From: Bigelowiella natans CCMP2755
Taxonomy: Eukaryota > Cercozoa > Chlorarachniophyceae
Length of the DNA: 30,226 bases
Reading direction: 5' to 3'
NCBI GenBank assembly: GCA_000320545.1
Contig: ADNK01001109.1
Span: 1 to 30,226 of the forward strand
Below are positions 20,256 to 30,224 of the stretch, in pieces. A program made the position numbers and the translations under genes. Position 1 is the stretch's first letter, and each line of letters begins with the position of its first letter. The notes under the pieces are model-generated. The model saw only the letters and a list, made by a program, of their open reading frames with translations, ran no database searches and had not been told where the DNA came from.

Positions 20256-20408
20256 CGTTTTCGTGAAATGGAGAATCAACGAGAAGAATCTTTGCGATCG
20301 TCACTAGCACTGGAGAACGAAAAACATTGGAAAATGAATGATGATTTGTGCATCCGACAATGGTTTTCATGCAAGAAAGAGGATGAAAAGGAGGATAAAT
20401 GCTGTTGA
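20040..20408 (+). CDS. Possible small protein with poly-Gln run (hypothetical)
   Basis: A 122-codon frame beginning MNECRHCGKNVGNFCPKP, with a run of about 11 Gln from the (CAA)n repeat at about 20220-20256, then a charged helical part (REMENQREESLRSSLALENE) and a Lys/Glu/Cys tail. It begins 46 bases from the FkbM start on the other strand and ends 44 bases before the ankyrin start. No family recognised. It may be only an upstream ORF or 5' untranslated sequence of the ankyrin gene. Confidence 0.22.
20220..20256. repeat. (CAA)n microsatellite
   Basis: About 12 perfect CAA units. On the plus strand in one frame it encodes glutamine. Confidence 0.9.
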
Positions 20409-20452
20409 TTGTGATACTCTAACAAGCGAAGCAAATGATGACGCCCAGATGA

Positions 20453-20914
20453 ATGGGCGCAGGAGCTAGCAAGAATGTCTGGGAACCTGTGAAAAACACT
20501 GACCTCATTGCACTGAAGCATTTGATTGAGGAAAAGGCAGACATTGAACAGAGGGATGACAAGGGTGAGTTTAGTGGGAAAGTACGATGTAAAGGGTTAG
20601 CGAAACTCATTGCGACGAAGGATTTTGGGAAGGGTTGGCAAGAAGAGTTTGGGTGAACGGGCCAGGGAATGCCATGAAGAAAAGGAAATTTCATGACAAG
20701 GACGGAGATGACAGTTTGATGAAAGTTCATGAGGATAACAATGGTGCGAGACTGATGAAATTCTGAAAATAAGAATGGGGCTTCCCATCATTTCGACATT
20801 GATTTTTGTGGTGTTCGATCTAATGCAAGTTTTGTTGCATCGTTAACATCTTAGACCAGACCCCTTTGATTTGGGCTTCTCGCTACGGACATGAAAGCAT
20901 CGTCAAGCATCTGG
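20453..20914 (+). CDS. Ankyrin-repeat protein 5' end (two exons visible, likely truncated)
   Basis: Exon 1 (20453-20564) encodes MGAGASKNVWEPVKNTDL, ALKHLIEEKADIEQRDDKG; its donor is gtgagt. Exon 2 (20855-20914) joins in phase 1 and encodes DQTPLIWASRYGHESIVKHL, a textbook ankyrin unit (TPL-x-A-x-x-G-H-x-x-IV-x-x-L). The N terminus MGAGASK fits the N-myristoylation pattern (Gly2, Ser6, Lys7), so membrane tethering is plausible by inference. Ankyrin repeats mediate protein-protein binding. After 20914 (ctgg-gtagca donor) I find no further repeat unit before the RPAC1 stop at 21386, only spacer-type sequence. The gene is therefore either very short, truncated, or has exons I cannot see. Confidence 0.6.
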
Positions 20915-21385
20915 GTAGCACAATTGAGGATTTGAGCGACAGCGATGCATGTTTGTGTGTGCAAAGACAATTGTGAACACTCAGTTACATTGGCGAAGCT
21001 AGATGACAAGACTGAAGCCATTCTAGCATTGCTCATGTCAATTTTGATGCAAATTTGATTGCACACATGAACAGCAGCATCATTGCAATGCTGCACATCC
21101 GCCATGACATCTTGTAGGCAAGCCTGTGCTGAGCATTTTGACTGTCGCTACGCCGCAGTAGCAAGCTAAGTGCATGCGCCATGGCCAGCGAATGTAGTGC
21201 CATCTTGCATCACAGCTGCGGTGATGTAATTGCAGCCTCAGATGATGCGTGATCCACATTCAAATGTGCAACCCACATGTATTAGTTACATGGTTGATGT
21301 GTATTTACACACAATGTGCTAACAATGCACCGCTTTCTTACATTCATTCGGTGGCTCTTCTATTACACATGTGTGGTGCCCACCA
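20915..21385. other. Convergent spacer, ankyrin fragment (+) / RPAC1 (-)
   Basis: TGCA- and GCAT-rich sequence without a supported gene, similar in flavour to 1-350 and 17030-17620. A short plus-strand frame reading AKLDDKTEAILALL (about 20995-21036) is vaguely repeat-like but does not fit the ankyrin consensus. Confidence 0.4.
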
Positions 21386-21733
21386 CTAGTTGTAGATATT
21401 TTTGAGATCACCCCGCAGCTTCGCAGCCTTACTCTTCAGGACATTCATAGCCTCGGTCACAATGTCTCGTGCTTTGTAAACTCCTACGGATTCGACGGAG
21501 AATATGAAGTGATCTCTCACTCTCCGAAGTTCTATACGCTGCCCCTCCCCCTCTTGCGGATGCCTCCGGATGCACTCTCGGCACATCGAGCAGTTTCGTG
21601 GGTACCGCACAACTGCTTTTTTGTCTTTCATCGCTCCGTTTCCTAAAATGGAAAGATGGGATAATGAAGAGAGACAGAGAAAAAGGAAAAAGTGATGATT
21701 GATGGCACCAAAGACACCTTGACCAGGCCATAC

Positions 21734-21774
<41 letters not shown>

Positions 21775-22308
21775 TGCACACGCACACGCACACATGTAAA
21801 CACCCAACATAAAACAGCAAACTCTTCACCTCCAAGGTCTTCAATATCGAACACTTTCATTGGGCACAACTTGACGAGGGCTTCCGCCTCTGCCCCTCGG
21901 AACTGGTTAGATGAATAAAGTAATAGTTCATAATTATCATCAAGTATTTATAAAATATTTAGCACACATATTTTTATATGTATAAAACTTGTGTCTACAA
22001 TATATTATATGAGCTACATGCGCAATTAACCAACCACCACCATTACAAGAAACCCATTGCTGCACTGTTAGTGTCCTCTGTAACAGCGTCGGTATATCTC
22101 GCACCTCTTTCTTAATCTCAATCTCCGGGAGCAATCGGTAAGATGCCGTGCAGACTGGAGACCACTTGGCGTGTTCCTGGAGTGTAAGTTCGCCACAATA
22201 TCGTCGTCGGTTACGTGCAGTAGCATAAGTTTTCAGTATACGAGTATGTCCCCCCCCCCCCCCCCCCCATTTTTCCCCTTTTTCTCTTTTGAAATTTTTA
22301 AAAATTTG

Positions 22309-22345
<37 letters not shown>

Positions 22346-22931
22346 AACATGCACGCACCTTTCCAATGCCTTTTTCTGCGAGGAGCTCTGCCTCAATCTT
22401 TTGGCCCTGGCCTCAAGCTTTGTGATGATGATGTCATCGTGGACTGGCTTCACTCCCCCTTTGCCAAACCTCTCCTCCTGACAGAATCGGTCGAGGAGAG
22501 AGGGGAGGAGAAAAGGGGAGAGGAGAGACAGGGAGGAAAGAGTAGAGTTTTAGCATATGCTGTATGCTTACATTATCAAGAAATCTCCGCCCCCCCAACC
22601 CCTTCGTCCGAACCTGCTTTCCCTGCGGTATCCACTTCAACTGCCCGGACGTAACTGTATGAGGGGAGGCGACGCAGGGAACAGATATGCACAGAAAAGA
22701 TGTCACTTTCCACCTCGCAGAGAGTTTCTATCGCGTAATACATGATGCAAGAAAAAAGAGAACGGGTGCAGTGCTCTCCCCTTCCTTATCATTTTGAATC
22801 GTCATTACCGTTGGCTCCAACGTAAAGCGTCTCAGGCGCTGCGCTCGACTTGGCGGATGGATTTTTCTTGCACTCCGCGACCTGCAGACGTCATAGCGAG
22901 GAGGCGAAGAAAAGTAAAGAAGCGGTTGAAA

Positions 22932-22972
<41 letters not shown>

Positions 22973-24034
22973 AAAAATAAAGAGGATGATGCAGCATTAA
23001 GAGATACAAGAGTACTAGATTAGTCATGCAGATCTTAAAGAACAATGAAATTACTATCTTTGCAGCCACATCCCTCAAACGTTTTAACAATCATATCTCG
23101 TAACTCCCCCCCCCCCCCCCCTTTCCGTCCCCGTCCAACTACCAAAGTGAAGACAAGCGTGTTCGTCTCGTTCATCTCCTTATCTTTGGCCTCATTGACA
23201 TAGGAGAACCTGGTTGGTATAATTATTGGTATTATAATAGTGATGGAGAAGAAAGAGAGAGGTGGGGAATGTGGGAAAAATTGGAACGAAAAATTGTTTT
23301 GGTCGAATGCAGCAGTAGATGAGAGAAAGAGAGGTAGCACTTGCACTTACATGCGTGGTTCCGCAGCAATCGGTATGAGACCCAGCCTGTGAGCTAACAC
23401 TTCATCTTGCATAATGGAAGTGTTCTGATAGATGTATACGTTTTCGATCGCCATCGTGGGAACCTAGTCGAAGAAGAGAAGGATGATCATCAAGGCTACA
23501 GGCATCGTGGGGAATGGGTACGCACTAAAACTATACCTCTGAGAGCATGATACGCCTCAACGCATTGGCTAGGGGGGCGTCAATCCCAATGATGTCGAAC
23601 ACAACATGGTCATCCTTCTCCTGATTGATGTAAATGCACAAGTATGGTGCAACAGAAGTCAAGCTATTTGAACCTGTACGACAGCGAACGACGAACCTCA
23701 ATAATCTTCATTGACATTTTCTTCTTGAAAGATTCGATAGTCAGTGAGTTGTCCAGGGATATAGCGTCAAACGCATGTGGGTCTTCAATACTAAAAACCT
23801 ATGCGCAAGTAAAAGGTGTGAGATCTTATTCACACAATTCGCTTGTGCTCCGGTCCCTGCAACCCGATGTCTATAATTTGTCATTCTCTTCCGCTCTCTC
23901 GTACAGTTTATTATCTATCAGGAAGAAATTCTTCACTATCTTGCTGGTTGTTCGTGACGTGACGGCCTTACATTTTGGACGTTCCGGTTCGTGAGGACTA
24001 TCCTGCCCCGCTTAGAGGGGTCCAGCTCCGCCAT
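21386..24034 (-). CDS. POLR1C: RNA polymerase I and III subunit RPAC1 (AC40/POLR1C), eleven exons, frame disrupted in exon 8
   Basis: Exons: 24034-23972, 23798-23697, 23620-23537, 23463-23351, 23209-23143, 22881-22809, 22654-22614, 22477-22359, 22176-22105, 21902-21830 and 21642-21386. Phases agree at every join except across exon 8. The product (about 353 residues if the frame is kept) matches the alpha-like subunit that dimerises with RPAC2 to nucleate Pol I and Pol III assembly in the nucleus. Diagnostic blocks: [57 protein letters not shown] split in order; [81 protein letters not shown] plus C-x2-C-x2-C set (LCPMKVF and [10 protein letters not shown]) resembles the ferredoxin-like [4Fe-4S] domain of archaeal subunit D. 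Exon 8 is 119 bases, two more than a multiple of three, and LRPG appears in a second frame. Confidence 0.9.
21737..21769. repeat. (CA)n microsatellite in RPAC1 intron 10
   Basis: About 16 CA units, followed by a shorter interrupted CACACG stretch to about 21794. Confidence 0.9.
22250..22342. repeat. Poly-C and (AT)n tracts in RPAC1 intron 8
   Basis: A run of about 19 C (22250-22268) and an (AT)n run (about 22311-22342) lie between exons 8 and 9. The AT run ends about 16 bases from the exon 8 donor. Confidence 0.9.
22935..22970. repeat. (CT)n microsatellite in RPAC1 intron 5
   Basis: About 17 CT units in the intron between exons 5 and 6. A poly-C run (about 23106-23121) lies in the same intron. 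Confidence 0.9.
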
Positions 24035-25389
24035 AACCTGATTTATTTCAGATTTATATGAAACAATTTATAAAATAGAACCAAAAAAATACAATATATT
24101 TACAACTAATTCGACACTTATTGAATAATTTATCAAAAAAAAAAGATCGTCGTAGTCCACTTCAACCCCTTTGGATCCAGAAAGAAGTGGCTTTCCCCAG
24201 TTTCTGGGTAGTTATTTCCGCATAAATATACTATATTTTAAATATAAGACGCAATAAGCTAGTATGGGAGGAAACCTTCAGACGTCCTGAAAGCATTTTA
24301 TAATCAAGAGAATTTCGAAAATTTAATTTCCCTTCAGTATACCCAGAAATATCTGTAAATTTTAGTCCAGTGTTATTTCTAGACAGCCAAAACAAAAAAA
24401 CAATAATGTCTCATCGTGAGTCTTTACTTTGGAGAACATTTAGTACGATCTATCATGAGCAAAAAATTGACATATTTTGAGAAATGGAGTTCTAAGGTTA
24501 GGGCGGGAAGCCAGTAACTATCATCGATAAACGGAACACCAGAAAATTCTAATTATCTGTGATTTTGATGCAAAGATAGATTGTTACATGTCTTTTTATT
24601 CGAACATCTTACAGTTTTTATGCACTAACTCTCCGAAGCACAAGTCGGAGAGCTGAAATCCTGGCACGTAATTCAACATACATGCCGTAGGTTGGCCGTC
24701 AGGTGGAAACGCAGGTGATCTTTTCAACCAAAATGCTTTGTCGTTCCAAATACGCCTGCGGTCCCATGTCTTTTTCATTCTTAATGATCTTGATGCATTA
24801 TTGGAGATGGTTTATGATAATGGAAAGAGACAAAATATATTGTTAATATCAAAAGAAAATGATGGGGATTTATTCTCAGCTTTACATTTTGAGAATAGCT
24901 TTTCAAACTTAAAATTCAGGTTTGTAATCAAATCCCACTGGACTTTCAGAACTACCAGGCCTAGAGCTCGTTCTGGGAATGAGATATAAATCTCTTATAC
25001 ATGTTTACGTCAATGAAAATAGATCTGACGTCTATAGTAATAGGATCCAATTCAAATTTTCGTAACTTCATGCGTACAATTGAGTAAGGATTTATATTTT
25101 GTTCTGTGCTCCCTGTAAGTTCCCCCCATTTTCACCCCTTTCCCCTTCTTACCCACTCCGGGTTTCGTTCATGGTAGCATTTGCATTTAAGACTTGATTC
25201 TCGATACGGAGTGTTAGTGCATGGAAAATTTCCAGTTTCATCCTTAAATTTGCATCTGCTCTCTGAGGAGTTTCCACTGCGGATCTGATGTTCTTCTCGA
25301 GATGGGATGGGTGGAAAGAATGAGACATGAACAAAGTGCACCCACTTTGGGCTAAAACATATGAAATTCATCAGGCTCATCATATAAAA
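24035..25389. other. Divergent spacer, RPAC1 (-) / PP2A catalytic subunit (+), AT-rich
   Basis: About 1.36 kb, the longest divergent spacer and the most AT-rich part of the window. Two frames are the only candidates: minus strand 24596-24778 (60 codons, includes FWLKRSPAFPPDGQPTACML) and plus strand 24738-24989 (83 codons, includes NDLDALLEMVYDNGKRQ). Neither has a recognised domain or clear splice partners. Confidence 0.45.
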
Positions 25390-26824
25390 ATGGAGGGCAA
25401 GAAGAGTGGCGCATTGGAGAACAAATTCATCCCCCACTACAAACAAGTTGATGGGTGGATTGAAAAGCTTATGGGGTGTAATCACCTTAGCGAAAATGAG
25501 GTGAAGGAGCTCGTTGCAAAGGTATAGAAATTTCAACTCTAGGCCATCAACTTGTATAAAAAGCCCAAATTTGTCGTTTCCTCGCATCACTGATTGCTGA
25601 TGCATCTGCGTGCAGGCAAGAGAAATCCTGGAAAATGAGGTCAACGTCCAGCCTGTTCGCTGCCCTGTTACTGTATGTGGGGATATTCACGGTCAATTTC
25701 ATGACTTGATGGAGCTCTTCTGCATCGGCGGAAAACCACCTGACACGAACTACCTATTTATGGGCGACTACGTCGACCGTGGATACTATTCTGTTGAGAG
25801 CGTCTCTTTGTTAGTCGCTTTTAAAGTTAGATACAAGGACCGCGTGACGATTCTCCGCGGCAACCACGAGAGCCGTCAGATCACACAAGTGTAAGTTGAA
25901 GTTAACGAACAACTTTTCGTGGACTAAACCGACGACAGATACGGTTGTGACCCCCCCTTAAATCCTTCCTACTTGCTCGCCTCAGGTACGGTTTCTATGA
26001 TGAATGCCTCCGCAAATATGGAAACGCAAATGTGTGGAAGCTCTTCACAGATCTCTTCGACTACTTCCCGCTTACTGCTCTGATTGAGAAGCAAATCTTC
26101 TGCCTCCACGGCGGGCTCTCCCCTTCCATCGATAACCTAGACGATATCATGACCTTGGACCGCGTCCAGGAGGTTAGTTTCCAGCGTACATGTCTCTTGA
26201 TTACGTGTCCACTCAAGCAGCAGTAGAGAAACATGAAATCATCGAATCGTCAGCTTCCTAATTTTTCCACATTACACCGTATTCTCCCCGCTCTTATAAA
26301 ACAGGTACCGCACGAAGGACCCATGTGCGATCTTCTCTGGTCGGATCCCGATGATAGATGTGGATGGGGGATCTCTCCTCGTGGCGCAGGATACACGTTT
26401 GGCCAAGACATATCAGAACAATTTAATCACAACAACCATCTCACAGTCATCGCGAGAGCTCATCAGCTTGTGATGGAGGTACACCATCGCCGCTACTTCG
26501 CCCTCATCACACTCTGCCGTGACTACATGATATATAATAATCCGTTTATGACTCTGTGCTTCATATCAAAGTTCGATTTACCTCCTCAGTTTGTTGACTT
26601 TGCGGCTGCTGCTATGATGTGCATGAAAACAGGGATTCAACTGGTGCCACAGCAAGAATGTCGTGACAATCTTCAGCGCCCCCAACTACTGTTACAGATG
26701 CGGAAATCAAGCAGCAATAATGGAGATCGACGAGATTCTTGAGTATACGTTCCTTCAGTTCGATCCTGCACCAAGACGTGGCGAACCGAATGTAGCTCGC
26801 AGGACACCAGATTACTTCCTTTAA
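25390..26824 (+). CDS. PPP2CA: Serine/threonine protein phosphatase 2A catalytic subunit
   Basis: Five exons: 25390-25521, 25616-25890, 25986-26172, 26305-26478 and 26633-26824, phase-consistent, 319 residues (human about 309). Exon 2 ends at a perfect gtaagt donor. Metal and catalytic motifs of the PPP family are complete: [27 protein letters not shown], plus RAHQLVMEG and [11 protein letters not shown]. The C terminus ends TPDYFL, the PP2A-specific tail whose final leucine is carboxymethylated; this separates it from PP4, PP6 and PP1. It works in the A/B/C holoenzyme in cytoplasm and nucleus, dephosphorylating Ser/Thr substrates. The start [13 protein letters not shown] gives a slightly longer N terminus than usual; an in-frame ATG at 25327 would add 21 more residues, which I judge less likely. 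Confidence 0.96.
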
Positions 26825-28269
26825 GTAGTTGAGTAAGCTCTGGTCAATAACAGAAGATGTTGGACGTGTCTCGCAGTAGATCTTAGAAACGAGTGAACAC
26901 TCTTTACGACTATGGGCGTCTGTATACAAAAAGGATTTTTAACATTAAATCAGTAGGGCAAAGCCCAGGCTTTTATGACTAGAGCACGCACAATATGTAA
27001 ATAATTTGTGTGCACTAACTGCATTATTTATGTACGTGTTTGAAATAACAAGGCGTATGTCAGCTGGGATGTATGTTACGAAAAATAGTACTTAGTACGA
27101 GCTATTCATGCAGAAATGGCACAAGAATCGAAGTATCGTAGCAATGAAAATATTAATAGGGCGTAGCCTAAGACTAGCAGACAACCATGCCACGCACGCA
27201 TGCAATTATTTTTCTAGTTATAGTAGCTCTTTGCAGCTGCCTAGCTGCAGCTATCGCTACGCTAGGCACAGCAGAGCGAGCCTGGCCTGCTTGTATGCGC
27301 TAGCTCGAGGCATGTTGCTAGCTAGCTAGGCTATGCTTGCGATACGACATTTACGATACCATATGCGATGCTGTTTGACCAAAGGTGCATGTATGCGCGC
27401 TTGCGCCTAACGCCAGCGCTGCCGTACACGTTTACGATGCGTAATTGTGCACAGATATATACGGCGGTACATACGAAGCTATGCGTCGCATGGGTATGCT
27501 CGCACAGGCTACACAAGCGCTAGACATCACAGATGACGTGTGCTCTAGCTTGTGCTCCGACAGATCCACGTGTGGTGTGCGCGTCACTTGCTGCGTGCTA
27601 TTATGATGAGACGGATGCAATGAAGAATTAAATTTTTTCAATGGTCATCCTGATGTAGCTGTGGCGTGCTATTATGTTACACGGTACGTGCATACGGTAA
27701 CGTACAACGGCCATTACAATGGCCATGTGTACATCTAATGCAAGTGTATAGTAGTAGTAGGCGCTAGCAGCGTATCGTACCTGCTATATAAATGAACTGT
27801 TGCTAGGTTGCATGGCACATGGCGTTGCGCTGCGTCACACACACATGTTAGCTAGCCACGCGCCGTGCTGCCTCATTATTATACGTACACAATAAGCGCT
27901 AGTCGTACAACAATGAACTAGCAGCACCTTAATATTGCATATATATTCATGCAATGATGTAGTCAGCTGTGTCCATGCGTTAATAAGTGTTTATACCACC
28001 ATGCATACTATATACACAACATACTGTGCCAATAATCACACGCTATATACATGTGCTATATATAAGCCATCAACGCTGTGGTGGACCCAGTGTTGCTACG
28101 TCGCTCTGCAAGCGATATGAAATAAATCGAGTTACGGCGTGCGTGCCTGCAATGAAACTTGGTAAGCACTATACGCTGCGATGCAGTGAAATCCAGTACT
28201 GTGTGCAACTCAGTAAGATTTGCTTTTACTCGATCGAGATGATACAATCCCATAGCCTCAAATCATCAG
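26825..28269. other. Convergent spacer with repeats, PP2A (+) / PDZ gene (-)
   Basis: A 1.4-kb spacer between two stop codons. Between about 27150 and 28000 it is dense in palindromes such as gctagctagc, gcatgtatgcgcgc and tacgta, and holds a copy of the dispersed repeat (27608-27679). The small frames show no family features. Confidence 0.55.
27608..27679. repeat. Dispersed repeat, copy B
   Basis: It aligns with 6183-6273 over its full length with small indels, and its core TGGTCATCCTGATGTAGCT differs from 6473-6496 at one base. Both copies sit in convergent intergenic spacers and run in the same direction on the plus strand. Confidence 0.7.
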
Positions 28270-30096
28270 CTAGAGGCTGAGGCCATCTTTTTGATCGAAG
28301 TCGCTGACTATCAGTCCCTTAGGAGAGGAAAGCTGGCTTGCATCGCTATGACGGAACAGAGCAGTTCTTGGTGAGGAAGTCCTCTCACCCTCGAGCCGGA
28401 TGCTCCGTGAGTCAAGGGGGAGTCCATTGAGAGAGCTCCCTTTCGTCAAGGAGATACCAACGAGGCTACTACTAGTGTTGCTGTTAATGCTCGTCCGCAT
28501 GCTCGTCGCGCGGTTGTCATCAAACGTTATTTGCACTGTGTTTGAGATGCGATGAACCTCTTGCAGCAGCTTGAAGCAAGCCTGTGCGGTACCGAAAGAG
28601 GGATAGGGAGAAAGGATAAGGGAGCGAACTATTTGGACGGTAGCTAGGAAGATGAGAGCAAAGTATTATCTTCACGTAACACTTGTGAAAATCCATGGTC
28701 GTTTCTTGAATTCACCTTATCGTTTGTGACACGGCGGCCGTCAATCGCAACAATTTTCCATCCCAGGTGGACACCCATTTTAGCAGCCTCCCCCCAGGGA
28801 TCTAGGTTTTCGATCTGTACAATTTTGCACATGGGCGTTGCGATCAGTGCTTACGTTATACGTGTACAGGCGTCATATCTACGAGGAACTCATCTGGTTT
28901 GAAAGTATACAATGACGTAATTCGGGGAGGAAATGCAATAAACGCTCTATTGAAAAGAGGACTCAAAAACAACAGTCGCCAGATGGACGCGACACGACAA
29001 GAGTCAGTGAAGCACAAGGATGAGAGCATGCACGGCAAAGCAGGACCGTTAAATTCCGGTAGGAGAAGCCGAGTTGTCCGACGGATAATTTGACCAAAAT
29101 GCCACGGATCGTCGGGTCCACGTTGGAGTAGCTCTGCTGATCTCCAGAGGAGGCACAGCAGCAGCAGAAGCAGAAGTAGCAGCATGGTATGAAGAGCAAT
29201 GCTTCGATGATGAACATCTGCACGCCTCGATACATGAAGTCTTGGCCTTTTTCCAGTCGTAGCGAGCCAAAAAGCCACCAGCAAGAGAGGGAGGGAGGGA
29301 GAAGGGGAGAAGGGGGAGAGAGGAAGAAAAGAAGATCAGCGAAAACCTTGCGAAATTATTCCTAACCGCTTTAATGCATGCGTAGCAGCATTTGGTGACA
29401 CTGATGGTGAGCCGAGTGAGTCTCTCTACTACTCGTTCTCGCTGTTTGTGTTACTACAACCGAAAGCAAGGAGGGTGCTCGTTGTGAAGCTTGAAAAGTC
29501 GTCTCGCAGCCTGTACGACAACACGGCCAAAAGGAACCAGCAGCCTGCAAGGAAGGAAGGGCATGCGCTTATTCGTACGTCTGCGAATCCGATTCTATAA
29601 ATCCCCTCCCTCCCTCCCCTCCCCCCCGCTCTCGCTTCGCTCGCTCTCTCTCTCTCTCTCATTAGGTCTCTTATACTCCACCGAAAATGACTGTGAACGA
29701 GAAGGCGACGCCAAGCAAATCGTTCCAGGTCCACAGGTGCGTGTTCACGCGGTTCTCATCGTTCTTGTAAATGCGGAAACAGCCGCCGTAGCAAGAGGCC
29801 TCGGGCTCCTCGACCCCCTCCCTGCAGTACCCGGGGCGATCCTGGAAATCGTCAAGATTTTTCATATCCATATTCCGCAGCGACCCGCGCATCATCGAGG
29901 CGTCTAATGCCTTCACGCGGCCTTCCATGATCGTCTTTGGTCTATCTTCCTTGGGGTGCCCCGCGTCTGCACGGCGTTGATCCTTCCCTCCTTGCTTCTT
30001 CGTTTTGGAGGACAACCGAGCTCCAAGGGAACTTCCGACCACTGCACCTGCTACGACGCCATTTGCAACGACGCCACTGGCCCTGCGGCCCCGAAC
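28270..30096 (-). CDS. Two-helix membrane protein with Cys cluster and PDZ domain (5' end beyond window)
   Basis: Best phase-consistent model: exons 30096-29682, 29544-29461, 29246-29034, 28893-28862, 28814-28716 and 28581-28270 (stop TAG), 384 residues visible. Order: Gly/Val-rich then Lys-rich leader; acidic part with NLDDFQDRPGYCREG; first membrane segment across a splice join (LLGVAFSFTVIFG plus CWFLLAVLSYRL); loop RDDFSSFTTS; second membrane segment MFIIEALLFIPCCYFCFCCCC, ending in a cysteine cluster that invites palmitoylation; then a PDZ domain with IENLDPWGEAAKMGVHLGWKIV, AIDGRRVTNDK and ACFKLLQEVHRISNTVQITF; then a Ser/Arg-rich tail of about 80 residues ending DQKDGLSL. PDZ domains bind C-terminal peptides. 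The first exon starts at an acceptor, so the N terminus lies right of the window. The 29034 donor and the small exon at 28862-28893 are the least certain parts. Family unknown. Confidence 0.6.
29582..29661. repeat. CCCTC and (TC)n tract in the PDZ-gene intron
   Basis: Runs of ccctccctcccct followed by (TC)n lie in the intron between the two exons that make the first membrane helix. Confidence 0.8.
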
Positions 30097-30152
30097 CTAG
30101 AATCACGCATCGTGCTCAATACTCTTTGCGCGTTTTACGTATATAATGTAGG

Positions 30153-30156
<4 letters not shown>

Positions 30157-30222
<66 letters not shown>
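30157..30222. repeat. Perfect (AT)n palindrome centred on GTTATAAC
   Basis: Two (AT)n arms of about 29 bases flank the self-complementary octamer GTTATAAC, so the whole block of about 66 bases is an inverted repeat able to form a cruciform. It lies in the intron or upstream region at the right edge of the window. Confidence 0.85.

Positions 30223-30224
<2 letters not shown>

Larger units (their letters stand above)
19995..20452. other. Divergent spacer, FkbM gene (-) / ankyrin gene (+), with a polyQ ORF
   Basis: A 458-base gap between start codons. It includes a plus-strand frame (20040-20408, described separately) and a (CAA)n repeat. No promoter element is assigned. Confidence 0.4.

Noticed and set aside
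24596-24989. Two adjacent frames on opposite strands in AT-rich DNA
   Set aside because: They are somewhat protein-like but have no domain, no splice partner and no consistent start context.
25327-25389. An upstream in-frame ATG for PP2A
   Set aside because: It would add 21 residues not found in the family, which is already slightly long from the ATG at 25390.
25132-25644. A 170-codon minus-strand frame
   Set aside because: It is antisense to PP2A exon 1 and the start of exon 2, with no family content.
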